DNA of 18,470 bases from positions 1 through 18,470 of the forward strand of contig JAJRTP010000175.1 in the NCBI GenBank assembly GCA_024278255.1, given 5' to 3'. Below the pieces are notes generated by a model. It was given only the letters and a program-made list of their open reading frames with translations. It was not told where the DNA came from and ran no database searches. This stretch comes from Chloroflexota bacterium (lineage in GTDB: Bacteria; Chloroflexota; Anaerolineae; Promineifilales; Promineifilaceae). This document shows positions 1 through 8,335 of this stretch, in pieces. A program made the translations under genes and the position numbers. Within the stretch, counting starts at the first letter, position 1. The number at the start of each line of letters is the position of its first letter.

Positions 1-66
1 GAAAGCATGGAAGGTTGATGGTGTACTGATTAAATGGCAAAACCGTATCTGGAAAAACTGCAAGCA

Positions 67-483
67 TTAGTTGATGAACTGAGGCCACAGATTGACCAAT
101 TGGAGGGCGTACAAGCTGTTTGTCGGTACGCCATGATTCAGCAGTTGCATCATGCGTTCTTGCAGGGTGTACCCTTCAACAAACTCGTGGGCCACATACG
201 GCCGTGCCTGAGAGGTCATGCCTACCTGATAAATCTCTACAATATTGGGGTGTTTTAGTTGGGCCGCCTGGCGCATCTTTGCCAGAAACTGCTCCCGATA
301 TTTTTTGGGAGTGGAAGACAGGAGAATTTCAACCATCACCGTCTGGTTTTCATCAACATCCAACGCCTGATAGAGATCGGTCACACTTGTTTGTAAAATA
401 TGGGCATCCAACCGGTACTGATCCACGAAGTGATCGGCTGCGGAGGTTGGTTCATCCTGATAGATGCGTTGTTGGCTGCTCAT
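67..483 (-). pseudogene. Kinase-like protein, N-lobe only; probable frameshift, continues past left edge
   Basis: The 138 residues resemble the N-lobe of a PknB-type Ser/Thr kinase: a beta-3-like VMVEIL, an alpha-C-like stretch with QLKHPNIVEIYQVG, and a hinge reading YVAHEFVEGYTLQERM. The beta-3 lysine of the usual VAVK is a glutamate here, which already suggests a pseudokinase. The frame stops at 67-69, just after ALQLVNL, where a catalytic lobe should follow. Shifting frame near position 85 gives an open frame to the window edge with PDTVLP, which aligns with the P(E/D)NIL part of a catalytic loop; the HRD position reads MLA. A single missing base, either real or an assembly error, is the simplest explanation. 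The ATG at 483 has no clear ribosome binding site. Substrate and role are unknown. The next kinase-like gene lies upstream on the same strand. Confidence 0.65.
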
Positions 484-707
484 TTACTTAAATAAATTGA
501 CCTAATTTCATTGCCAGCTAATTGAAAAATCAATAGCAGCAAAGGGTAATAGTCATCAATGTTCCTGTTGTGGTGGTTGTGAAGCTGGCTGTAATGTTTT
601 TGGTTACGTATGCGTTATCTTTATGATATTCATGCACACTCCCCCACCATATATAACTTTCGCTACCATAATACGGAAGCAAGGTTTCAAAGAAACTTAC
701 AACCTGT

Positions 708-1745
708 CTAACGGGTGCGAATGATGAGTGAATACGGGTTCGTATTATTTAAGGGGCCGTCATTGATTATCCGGATAATGTAGTCTCCGGCCGGTTGGTT
801 AGTCACCCGGATAATTTTTGTTGTGGAAAAGTCCCCGTTATGGCCCAGGAATGAAGCGGATTGGCAGGTGCCGGCCCATAGGACGATTTGTCCGGCAATC
901 GGGACGAAGTTGGTTAACTCAACGGTGATGTCGCCGGCGGTATTTGTGTGAAAGATGTACCAATCATCTACATTCTGAGCGAAAAATTGGTATGGCTGGT
1001 TGGTAGAAATGGGGAATGCTTCCTGGCATGTGTTGTTAGGCTCGCCATCACTATCCCAGTTGAAGGTGTTGGAACTGACAAGGGGCAAGTATAGGGTATT
1101 GATCGATCCGGTTAAGACTTGCACGTTGTCGAAGAAGACGTTGCCAAAATCAATGTCATTATCCTGAATGGCCCCAAATTTTAGCTGGATGGTTCGGCCG
1201 GCATACGGCCGTATATCCACCGTATCCAGAACCCACTCGCCGGTATTTCCGGGGACGGTCATGTTGTATGACCATATCGTTTGGTTATTTATCTTAATGT
1301 AAGCTTGGTCTGTATTTCCAACCACGCTTTCTTCTGCTTTGTAGGCATAGTACCAGAAGGAAAGTCCTATAGCATCGGTGGGTAGGGTGAAGGTTTGGGC
1401 GGCGCTGTTGCTGTTGATCTGACGGCCGTCAGGCGGTGTAATGCAGGCGCCGCCGCTCCAGAAATAACGCCTGCCATCTTGAGGGGGCGGTCCGCCGGCC
1501 GGCTGCCAGTTGCCAATCCAGACGGGGCAGTCGGTGTTGGTGGTTTCTGTCCAGGGGGTAGGGATTTCTTCAAAGCTGCCATCCAGCAGCGAGGCTGCGG
1601 GAACGATGGGTACACGGACAAAAAGAAAGAGGAGGCCCATACCGAAGAGGCAGGGAAGAAAAAAGCGGGGAAGGAGAGACGGCCGTATCCCCATGAATCT
1701 TACTGCCGTTACAGCGCCCATTCGTGTTCGGTTTTTTGTAGCCAA
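708..1745 (-). CDS. Secreted protein with jelly-roll-like and PPC-like domains
   Basis: This 345-residue protein is predicted to be exported and act outside the membrane. It has a basic start followed by a hydrophobic core at about residues 24-50 that ends in VPAAS, consistent with a signal peptide. Residues about 53-215 (SLLDGSFEE to FFDNVQV) look like the beta-sandwich found in MAM or carbohydrate-binding-like modules. A short LYLPLV linker follows, of a kind common in Chloroflexota secreted proteins. Residues about 230-345 begin DGEPNNTCQEA and contain DDWYIF and AGDYIIRI, as in bacterial pre-peptidase C-terminal (PPC) domains. No protease catalytic domain is present, so a binding or surface role is more likely. 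The TTG at 1745 has GGAAG about nine bases upstream; ATG codons at 1721 and 1694 are alternatives with weaker sites. It lies downstream of the pseudokinase-LysM gene, separated by 163 bases. Confidence 0.75.
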   Translation of the reverse strand: MATKNRTRMGAVTAVRFMGIRPSLLPRFFLPCLFGMGLLFLFVRVPIVPAASLLDGSFEEIPTPWTETTNTDCPVWIGNWQPAGGPPPQDGRRYFWSGGACITPPDGRQINSNSAAQTFTLPTDAIGLSFWYYAYKAEESVVGNTDQAYIKINNQTIWSYNMTVPGNTGEWVLDTVDIRPYAGRTIQLKFGAIQDNDIDFGNVFFDNVQVLTGSINTLYLPLVSSNTFNWDSDGEPNNTCQEAFPISTNQPYQFFAQNVDDWYIFHTNTAGDITVELTNFVPIAGQIVLWAGTCQSASFLGHNGDFSTTKIIRVTNQPAGDYIIRIINDGPLNNTNPYSLIIRTR

Positions 1746-1832
1746 CGAAGATTTCTTCCCTACGGCAAGGTGACTTAGCTTTGCATTATCTTGCCCCGAT
1801 AGTAATTAAGAAAGGTTGCATCTTGGCTTACA

Positions 1833-1838
1833 AGTATA
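1833..1838 (-). promoter_or_regulatory. Possible -10 element for the secreted-protein gene
   Basis: On the minus strand this reads TATACT, five of six matches to the sigma-70 -10 consensus, inside the 163-base gap upstream of the secreted-protein gene. No convincing -35 is visible at the expected distance, so this is weak support only. Confidence 0.25.
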
Positions 1839-1908
1839 CTCAATAGGGGCAGCGTTTGACGACTAATCCAGAATAGACAATGTTCATTTATGATCACCAG
1901 GAATAGTG

Positions 1909-3495
1909 TTATGGCTTTGGTGTTGGTGTTGGAGGGGGAGGAGGTGTTCTGGAGGGGGGTTCACTTGTGGGGCCTGGCGGCTGGGAGGGCGGCTGGCTGG
2001 GTGCTGTGGATGATGATCCTGATGCGTCTGGCGTATCTGACGGAATGGCGGGCGGGGTGGCGGTGTGAACAGGCAGCCGGGGCAGCCATATTTTTTGGTT
2101 GAGGCGCAGCAAATTCCCGGTCAGACAGTTCACTTCCTGGATTCTTTCTACGGTTCTGCCCGTGTTGACGGCGAGATTATACAAATAGTCACCTTCCTGG
2201 ATGGCATATTGCACCCAGCCGGATGGGGGGGATGGTTCGCAGGCTGTTTCCACAGGTACGGTCGTTTCCGTAGCTGTTGCCGTTTCCGCCGGTGTGTTGG
2301 TTGCGGTTGGTGTGTCGGTGGCTGTAGGCGATGGCGTGGTGGTGGCTGTCACCGTTGCCGTTTCTGTAGCGATGCTTTCTGCCGGTATGACTTCGGCCGG
2401 CGCCGGTTCATCCGGTTGATTATCGGGTGTGTCAGATGAGGTAGCCGTGGGTGGGAGGTCGGTTGAGGCGGGTACGGCCGTAGTCGGCGGGACAAATAGT
2501 TCGGCATTACCATCAGCGCCACCCGACAAACCACGCACTACAAAAAAGCCACCAATCAACAGCAATAAAACAAGGATAATTGCTCCCCCAATCATCAGCG
2601 TGCGCCGATCCACCGGGATAAGGGGCGGTGGGGGCGGCCCTTCACGCTCGGCTGCCAGCGCAGTCTCCAGGGCAGCCAATACCTCGCTAAACGATTGATA
2701 ACGGCTCCATTCCTTTTGCCAAATGCAGTTTTTTACCAATTCGTAGGTGGCTGGCATGAGTCCCGGTCGCGCTTCTTCCAGAGGGATTTCCCGCGGGATA
2801 CCTTTGTGTTCAAAAATATCCCATTCCGATATGGGTAATTCCGGACGATGACCGGCCAGCAGTTCATACAGCATAATCCCAAAAGCGTAAATGTTGCCAG
2901 GAATGGTTGGCGGCTGTCCAGCCAATTGTTCGGGAGATTGGTAAGTCAGCGTTTGTTCCGGATAGTTTTGCGGAAAATCGGGATTGGCTTCGGGCGGGAC
3001 TACCAAATCATAGATGGCGCCGGTGTCTTCCTGGGGCAGAATGATACTTTCCGGGGTGAGATCGTGATGGGCCAGCCCTGCTTGTTCGGCCGCCCACATG
3101 GCTTTGGCGATGGACTGCATCAGGGAGAGGGCGGCGACGGGGGGCAGAGCCGGCTCTTCGGGCGGGCGTTGGGCCAATGAGTCTGCCAGAGTGGGGCCAG
3201 CGGGAGGGGTTACGGCCGTAAATGCCCTGTCGTCCTCAGTCACCCCCGATTCCAAAACGCTCGCCAGATAGGGATTGTCCAATTGAGCGACAGTGCGCGC
3301 CCGTTCAGCGAACTGTGCAGTCAGATCAGGGTTTTCTGCACGAGTTTGGTTCAGAACAAAAAGGATGACTGGCGTCTGGTCTTTTTTTGCGTGACCTTGA
3401 TAGATACTGTATGTTGGCTGCTGAACCAGAATTTGGGAGAGTGTAAGGTTGTTGATTTCCGGTAAGGCAGCATTTGCTTGATCTCTTGTTGCCAT
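1909..3495 (-). CDS. Pseudokinase - transmembrane - LysM protein
   Basis: The 528 residues show a kinase fold at about 15-280, one membrane segment at about 301-322, a long Thr/Pro-rich stalk at about 335-420, a LysM-like module at about 427-472 (WVQYAIQEGDYLYNLA, RIQEVNCLTGNLL, KIWLP) and a Pro/Ser-rich tail. The layout matches membrane-anchored PknB-type receptors that read the cell wall through an outside domain; LysM modules bind N-acetylglucosamine polymers such as peptidoglycan. Catalytic residues are missing: no glycine loop, FVL where VAVK would be, HHD for HRD (143-145), Ser150 for the metal-binding Asn, no DFG near 163, and NIYAFG for DVYSFG at 201. The SPEQ of the activation segment (about 187-190) remains. 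It should therefore be a pseudokinase that signals by binding rather than phosphorylation. The ATG at 3495 has a weak GAGG upstream. Confidence 0.85.
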   Translation of the reverse strand: MATRDQANAALPEINNLTLSQILVQQPTYSIYQGHAKKDQTPVILFVLNQTRAENPDLTAQFAERARTVAQLDNPYLASVLESGVTEDDRAFTAVTPPAGPTLADSLAQRPPEEPALPPVAALSLMQSIAKAMWAAEQAGLAHHDLTPESIILPQEDTGAIYDLVVPPEANPDFPQNYPEQTLTYQSPEQLAGQPPTIPGNIYAFGIMLYELLAGHRPELPISEWDIFEHKGIPREIPLEEARPGLMPATYELVKNCIWQKEWSRYQSFSEVLAALETALAAEREGPPPPPLIPVDRRTLMIGGAIILVLLLLIGGFFVVRGLSGGADGNAELFVPPTTAVPASTDLPPTATSSDTPDNQPDEPAPAEVIPAESIATETATVTATTTPSPTATDTPTATNTPAETATATETTVPVETACEPSPPSGWVQYAIQEGDYLYNLAVNTGRTVERIQEVNCLTGNLLRLNQKIWLPRLPVHTATPPAIPSDTPDASGSSSTAPSQPPSQPPGPTSEPPSRTPPPPPTPTPKP

Positions 3496-3642
3496 ACGAA
3501 TGCCTCAATCGCTTCTATGAGCTGTATAAGTGCGATAGCCTTCGCTTCCAACTTCTGAGCAGGCTTAAATGCCGCGATTTGCCTAAGCATTATACTAAAT
3601 TTGTATTACGGTATACCTTTCAGCGGCCATAGGCCCGATTTT

Positions 3643-3695
3643 CTCACGCCAGGACGCCAAGTTTTCTTCTTAGCGTCTTGGCGTCTTGGCGTGAG
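3643..3695. repeat. Long imperfect hairpin downstream of serA
   Basis: Arms at 3643-3661 and 3677-3695 (19 bases each) are complementary with one mismatch, around a 15-base loop. The right arm contains a tandem 8-base unit GCGTCTTG. It begins about ten bases past the serA stop, so it may terminate or protect the serA transcript, but no T-run follows. The composition (repeats of ACGCCAAG) resembles dispersed intergenic hairpin repeats of environmental bacteria more than a standard terminator. Confidence 0.6.
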
Positions 3696-3705
3696 TTACA
3701 GCAAA

Positions 3706-5289
3706 TTACAATGAGACGAGTTTGACCTGGGTAACGGCCGTAATTTTTTCCAGCGCGGTTACCACTTCCTGGGGCGGATGGCTGTCCAGATTGAGGAACG
3801 AGAGCGCTTCCCCGCCCGGTTTGTCCCGGCCCATGCGCCATTCGCCAATGTTTACCTTATAGGCGGACAAAATAGTACCCACCTGACCGATGACACCGGG
3901 CACGTCCTGATTTTGCATCATGAGAATACAACCTTCCGGGCGGGCTTCCAGCCGGTAATCGTCCACCTGCACCAGGCGCGGTTCGCTGCCCCCGATGAGG
4001 ACGCCGGCCAGCAGCCGGGAACCGCCGGCCCACTGCACCCGGCAAATAACCAGATTGTGGTAATCAATGGAGCTGATCCCTTTTGTCTGGGAAGTAGCGA
4101 TGCCCATTTCTTCGGCCAAAACGGGGGCGTTGATGGTATTAACCGGGGCGTCGGTGGTCTCCTTCAAAATGCCTTTGAGGACGCCGGCGGCAATGGGTTT
4201 GACCAGATCGTCCACGTCGTCGCCCTGGATTTCGATTTCTACCTGCTGAATACGGCCGTCGGCCAGTTGCGCGTGTAGTTGCCCCAGTTTTTCGGCCAGG
4301 GTCATATACGGCCGTATCGCCGTAAAACCCGGCCCCGCCTGAAACGGCATATTCAACGCATGGCGGAAATCCACACCGCGCAAAGCATCCAGCACCTGAT
4401 CCACAATTTGGGTGGCAACAGCCCGCTGCGCTTCTACCGTGCTGGCCCCCAGGTGCGGCGTATGCACCACATTGGGCAGTCCCAGCAGCGGATTATCTAG
4501 CGGCGGTTCCTGACGATAGACATCAATACCGGCTGCTTTTACCTTGCCGCTTTGCAGCGCATCAGCCAATGCTTGCTCATCAATCATCTTGCCGCGGGCT
4601 ACATTCAATATGATGACGCCGTCCTTCATCTGGCTGATGGTTTCGGCATTAATGATATTTTCCGTTTCGGGCACCAGGGCCGTGTGCAAAGTAATGTAAT
4701 CTGATTGGGCCAGCAGATCATCCAAATCTACCAGAATCACATCCAGTTCGCGGCCCACTTCTTCCGACACATAAGGGTCATAGGCTATCACGTCCATGCC
4801 AAATGCCTGGGCCCGCGCTGCCACCAAACGGCCGATACGGCCGAAGCCAATAATGCCCAGCGTCTTTTGGTAAAGCTCTACCCCGGTAAGCTGGGAACGG
4901 TTCCATTCTCCGGCTTGCATGGAGGCATAAGCCTGGGCTGTATTGCGGCTGGCGGCCAGCATCAAGGCCATTGTTTGTTCGGCCGTAGCCACACTGTTGG
5001 CCGTCGGTGTATTCATAACGATGATGCCGCGTGTGGTGGCGGCTTGAATGTCAATATTGTCCACCCCAATGCCAGCCCGGCCCACGACCTTTAAGTTTGT
5101 ACCTGCTGCCAGCACATCCGCATCTGCTTTGGTGCCGCTGCGAATAATCAGGGCGTCATATTCGGGGATGATAGTGAGCAGCTCATCTTTGCTCAAGCCC
5201 GTTTTCATATCATAGGTAGCATCGGCCGCTTCTTCCAGCCGATCCAGTCCTGCTTGTCCTAATTTGTCAGAAATTAAAATTTTGTACAT
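3706..5289 (-). CDS. serA: D-3-phosphoglycerate dehydrogenase
   Basis: This cytosolic enzyme oxidises 3-phosphoglycerate to 3-phosphohydroxypyruvate with NAD, the first step of phosphorylated serine synthesis. The 527 residues match the long form of the family. The nucleotide-binding GFGRIG is at 148-153 with an acidic residue (AYDPY) about 20 residues on. Catalytic residues are visible as Arg232 in NVARGKMID, Glu261 in RQEPP and His279 in HTPHLGAST. Residues about 320-450 form the extra allosteric-substrate-binding domain, and about 455-527 form an ACT domain (DVPGVIGQVGTILS), the usual site of serine feedback. The ATG at 5289 is preceded by AAAGGA at good spacing. SerB-like phosphatase and class V aminotransferase genes lie about 3-5 kb away on the same strand. 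Long hairpins flank the gene on both sides. Confidence 0.97.
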   Translation of the reverse strand: MYKILISDKLGQAGLDRLEEAADATYDMKTGLSKDELLTIIPEYDALIIRSGTKADADVLAAGTNLKVVGRAGIGVDNIDIQAATTRGIIVMNTPTANSVATAEQTMALMLAASRNTAQAYASMQAGEWNRSQLTGVELYQKTLGIIGFGRIGRLVAARAQAFGMDVIAYDPYVSEEVGRELDVILVDLDDLLAQSDYITLHTALVPETENIINAETISQMKDGVIILNVARGKMIDEQALADALQSGKVKAAGIDVYRQEPPLDNPLLGLPNVVHTPHLGASTVEAQRAVATQIVDQVLDALRGVDFRHALNMPFQAGPGFTAIRPYMTLAEKLGQLHAQLADGRIQQVEIEIQGDDVDDLVKPIAAGVLKGILKETTDAPVNTINAPVLAEEMGIATSQTKGISSIDYHNLVICRVQWAGGSRLLAGVLIGGSEPRLVQVDDYRLEARPEGCILMMQNQDVPGVIGQVGTILSAYKVNIGEWRMGRDKPGGEALSFLNLDSHPPQEVVTALEKITAVTQVKLVSL

Positions 5290-5650
5290 GATTTTCCTTT
5301 AATCTTTTGATGGATAGTTGAGTCTACTGAAAAAACTAACCGCAGAGACGCGGAGGGCGCAAAGAATTTAGAGTCTCCCAGAGAAAAATCTCTGCGTTCT
5401 CTGCGCCTCTGCGGTGAAATCAACCTTTTTTCAGTAAGGCCATAGTTTTCCAAATTCCTTGTCATTATGGTTGTTTTTCCAGATTCAAATTATAAACACT
5501 ACTCAAGCCGGGTCAACTGGCCGGAAAATAAGACGCAAGTACGCTAGATAATTCGGCTTTCTTGTGGCACAATCTGTTTTCCCTGGAAAATATTTTGGAT
5601 GAAGTGTCTTTTACAAAGATGCGTCGGTATTGCGAAAAGCGAGTGGCTAA
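5290..5650. other. 361-base divergent intergenic region
   Basis: This gap separates serA (minus) from the receiver-histidine kinase gene (plus). It holds the 112-base inverted repeat listed separately and a TATAAA at 5491-5496 that could be a plus-strand -10, although no good -35 is seen at standard spacing. No small gene or RNA gene is recognised in it. Confidence 0.5.
5325..5436. repeat. 112-base inverted-repeat element between serA and the hybrid kinase
   Basis: An outer perfect 11-base stem pairs TACTGAAAAAA (5325-5335) with TTTTTTCAGTA (5426-5436). Inside it, 26-base arms at 5339-5364 and 5390-5415 pair with about five transition-type differences; the arms are built from CGCAGAG-like units of roughly 8-9 bases. 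The element sits in the leader of serA and upstream of the plus-strand kinase gene. It encodes nothing visible. Its size and perfect ends recall a miniature inverted-repeat element, but no target-site duplication was established. It could also be a structured leader. Confidence 0.65.
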
Positions 5651-6883
5651 ATGGATATGGAAAATCACCTTTCGGCTGAAACGAAGAAAAAGATTTTGAT
5701 TGTAGATGACAATCCCATTAATTTGCGGATTTTGGCGGATTATCTGGAAGCGTTTAGCTATAGAGTGCTGGTGGCCAGAGACGGCCGTAGCGGGATAGAA
5801 AAAGCCCAGTACGCCCAGCCCGATCTCATTTTGCTGGACGTAATGATGCCGGATATTGACGGTTTTGAAACGTGCCGTTTCCTCAAGGCAGATGAAACCA
5901 CCCGGGCGATCCCTGTCATCTTTATGACAGCCTTGAGCGAGACCGAGAGCAAAGTTGAAGGGTTTGAGGCCGGGGCAGTGGATTACGTGACCAAACCTTT
6001 GCAGCAACGAGAAGTTTTGGCCCGCATCCGCACCCATCTGCAACTGCGTGAGTTGACAGAAAATCTGGAGCAACTGGTAGAGCAGCGCACGGATGAACTG
6101 GAAACAGCTTACCGCCACTTGTCCCGCCTGGATAAAGCCAAATCTGATTTCATCAGCATCATGTCGCATGAACTGCGCACGCCTTTGGCAGTCATTGATG
6201 GCTATACCCAACTGCTGCAGGATAATACGGCCGTAACCAATGACGAAGAAGCCCAATTTTTGGTAGGCAATATCCTTACCGGAACACAGCGGATGCTGCG
6301 TACCATGAACGATATATTCGATGTGACCCGTATTGACAATGATTTTCTCCGGCCATATCGGGAACCCCTTGTCATGCAAGATGTGCTGGACGAGGTATAT
6401 ATCAAGGTCACACCCGCCCTGCAAAAACGGAAACTAAGTTTGGTCCGTACCGGCATAGAATCTTTACCCCGAATACAGGCCGACAAGGTTTTGCTGCCCA
6501 AATTGTTTCATCATCTCATTGTCAATGCCATTAAGTACACACCGGATGGCGGGCAAATTCGGGTTGTGGGGCAGTTTCGGGAATTGCCTGATTCGGCCGC
6601 ACCCATTGTGGAAATTGTGGTAGAAGATAATGGCATTGGGATTGAACCCCAGCATTTGGAATTGATTTTTGAGAAATTTTACCAGACAGGTCAGGTGAAT
6701 TTCCACTCGTCAGGCACGTCAACTTTCAAGGGGGGCGGGCCTGGATTGGGCCTGGCGATTGCCAGAGGGATTGTGCAGGGGCACGGCGGCCGTATCTGGG
6801 CTGAAAGTGAGGGGTATGACGAGGAAACTTATCCAGGCAGCCGTTTTTTCGTTTGGCTGCCGGTAGAGCCACCCACGATTTGA
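5651..6883 (+). CDS. Receiver - histidine kinase hybrid (soluble)
   Basis: The 410 residues hold an N-terminal receiver domain and a C-terminal kinase core, with no membrane segment, so the protein should act in the cytosol. The receiver has the acidic pair Asp19-Asp20, phospho-acceptor Asp63 in LLDVMMPD, Thr93 and Lys115 (TKP). A helical linker (about 125-165, ELTENLEQLVEQRTDELE) is likely coiled coil. The HisKA motif MSHELRTP places the phosphorylated histidine at 173. The ATPase domain has an N-box (LIVNAIKYTPDG, Asn292), DNGIG (326-330), FEKFYQ and GPGLGL (363-368). The order receiver then kinase suggests that phosphorylation of the receiver by another kinase, or by its own, tunes autophosphorylation. 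No partner output regulator is nearby. The ATG at 5651 lacks a strong ribosome site; an ATG at 5657 is an alternative. The last 55 bases overlap the end of the opposing RDD gene. Confidence 0.93.
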   Translation: MDMENHLSAETKKKILIVDDNPINLRILADYLEAFSYRVLVARDGRSGIEKAQYAQPDLILLDVMMPDIDGFETCRFLKADETTRAIPVIFMTALSETESKVEGFEAGAVDYVTKPLQQREVLARIRTHLQLRELTENLEQLVEQRTDELETAYRHLSRLDKAKSDFISIMSHELRTPLAVIDGYTQLLQDNTAVTNDEEAQFLVGNILTGTQRMLRTMNDIFDVTRIDNDFLRPYREPLVMQDVLDEVYIKVTPALQKRKLSLVRTGIESLPRIQADKVLLPKLFHHLIVNAIKYTPDGGQIRVVGQFRELPDSAAPIVEIVVEDNGIGIEPQHLELIFEKFYQTGQVNFHSSGTSTFKGGGPGLGLAIARGIVQGHGGRIWAESEGYDEETYPGSRFFVWLPVEPPTI

Positions 6884-7488
6884 GCGGCTTCGTGCTGGGG
6901 GGTTTCTTCCCGTTTTTCACCTGCTTCGATAGCTTGTGCTTCCAGTAATTTTTGTTGCAGCCAGGGGCCACGTCGGGCGTCCCAGGAATAAATGACGCAG
7001 GTGTGAGCAATTTTATCGTGCCAACCGCGCCGCTCGTCATCTACCAAAACCCAAAGAAATCCCAGAAAAAGCGGTATGGCGGATAGCCAGTAGCCAGCGT
7101 ACCGTATAAGCGATTGCTTAAAGGTAGGGAGGCTGCCGTCCAAAGAAGCAACTTTCAGCCCCAAAATGCGCTTGCCCACTGTTTGCCCCACTAACACCCA
7201 GGCGCCTACAAAATAAAATACCCACACAAATAGGGAAATCATCAGATTAAGGAGGATGAATACAGCGGCAGCTACCGTTGTGAAATGGTTGTCAGATTCC
7301 AGCAGAACACCGACGTTGATGTTGAAGAAGTTTAGCACAATGGCTACAGATGCGTGGAAAACAAGCATGATTATGGATACAACAATGATGTCAATGACAA
7401 AGGCCAGGAAGCGGCTGACAAGGCCGGCGTAAAATCCTTTGAGGGAATTGTCTTTGACAGGATGGACAAGTTTTAGATGTTTACTCAT
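6829..7488 (-). CDS. RDD-family membrane protein
   Basis: From the ATG at 7488 this is 219 residues with an RDD domain: GFYAGLVSRFLAFVIDIIVV near the N-terminus, three to four hydrophobic segments, VGQTVGKRILGLKVASLDG, and the closing DDERRGWHDKIAHTCVIY. RDD proteins are small membrane proteins of mostly unknown or transport-related function; a substrate cannot be named. The start codon overlaps the stop of the upstream gene by 8 bases (ATGAGTAA), which points to translational coupling and favours this start over an upstream in-frame ATG at 7557. The C-terminal tail after WDARRGPW is charged and ends RLPG. It is encoded by DNA that also encodes, on the other strand, the last 18 codons of the histidine kinase gene. 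Confidence 0.88.
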   Translation of the reverse strand: MSKHLKLVHPVKDNSLKGFYAGLVSRFLAFVIDIIVVSIIMLVFHASVAIVLNFFNINVGVLLESDNHFTTVAAAVFILLNLMISLFVWVFYFVGAWVLVGQTVGKRILGLKVASLDGSLPTFKQSLIRYAGYWLSAIPLFLGFLWVLVDDERRGWHDKIAHTCVIYSWDARRGPWLQQKLLEAQAIEAGEKREETPQHEAAQIVGGSTGSQTKKRLPG

Positions 7489-8308
7489 TTTGTAATTCGT
7501 CGCTGGTTGTGGGAGCCAATGTTCTGCGCGGTGGACGTCTAAGCAGGGCGCGCACAAATCGTTCGGCGATGGCGTCGCTGGTGACAGTGCGTTCGCGCAC
7601 GCTATCCATGGATTCGGTAGCCAGGCTCATGCTTTGTTCGGTGATGAGGTCTTGTAGTTCTTCGTTTTGGGACAGGTAGTTGATGAATTCGTCAATGCCT
7701 TCCTGGGTGGCCATCAGGGCCAGTTTACGGCCGTGCGCCTCTTCTATCCGTCCTGTCGCCATCCATTTATCCACAAAGGTTTCACCGCGGGCAGCCAATT
7801 TGTCCATACGGCCGTTCACCGACCGGGAAACGCGCGTGTTGGCTACTGGCGTGGCCATGCGGTTAAATGAATAAAAAGCCACTTTGGCGGCCCGTTTGAA
7901 CAGGGGAATTTGGCGTTTTTTCAGATGCGCTTCCGCGTGGAAGATTGCTCCGATGAGGGTATGGCGCAATTGTTCTGCGGGGGAACTGCTGGTTGTTTCC
8001 AGACTGTCCGCGGATACGGCCGTTTTTTCATCCCAGGTTTTAAGCCGCTCCCGAAACTGTTCCGAGCCTTCAACCAATGCTCCTACCAGCAGGCGGGTAA
8101 ATGCTTCCAGCATTTCATCATCTACGGCTTCTACGGCCGTTGGCGGGGGCGGCGCAGTTGGTGTGGAGGTCGTTTGTGCGGGAGGTGTGGCAGCCGGCGC
8201 AGGGGTGGCGGCCGTTGGTGTCGTATCTGCGCCGGCCGGACTATTATTTACAAGCTGTCCTTCGACAACAATCCCCGTATTCGTCTCAACAGTATTCTCA
8301 TTAGCCAT
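7481..8308 (-). CDS. Conserved-looking protein of unknown function, coupled to RDD gene
   Basis: I do not recognise this 275-residue protein with certainty. Residues about 25-60 are a low-complexity Pro/Thr/Ala stretch. The rest is predominantly helical, with no clear membrane segment or signal peptide. The C-terminal part reads SMSLATESMDSVRERTVTSDAIAERFVRALLRRPPRR; a similar charged Arg-rich ending occurs in actinobacterial proteins encoded with membrane genes, but this is a recollection and not a match I can test. The ATG at 8308 has AGGTGA close upstream and is preferred over the TTG at 8311. Its last codons overlap the RDD start, so the two proteins are probably made together and may act together at the membrane. 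Three ACGGCCGT-type palindromes fall in codons of different phase. Confidence 0.75.
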   Translation of the reverse strand: MANENTVETNTGIVVEGQLVNNSPAGADTTPTAATPAPAATPPAQTTSTPTAPPPPTAVEAVDDEMLEAFTRLLVGALVEGSEQFRERLKTWDEKTAVSADSLETTSSSPAEQLRHTLIGAIFHAEAHLKKRQIPLFKRAAKVAFYSFNRMATPVANTRVSRSVNGRMDKLAARGETFVDKWMATGRIEEAHGRKLALMATQEGIDEFINYLSQNEELQDLITEQSMSLATESMDSVRERTVTSDAIAERFVRALLRRPPRRTLAPTTSDELQNE

Positions 8309-8335
8309 CAATCACCTGCTTCTTAGAAATTTAGC

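Noticed and set aside
3643..5436. CRISPR-like or tandem-repeat array around serA
   Set aside because: The units form inverted arms of hairpins; there are no evenly spaced identical repeats with unique spacers and no cas genes.
5513..6424. 303-codon open frame on the minus strand, antisense to the receiver-histidine kinase gene
   Set aside because: It lies opposite a gene with clear receiver and kinase motifs, and its translation is rich in Cys, His and Gln with no recognisable domain.
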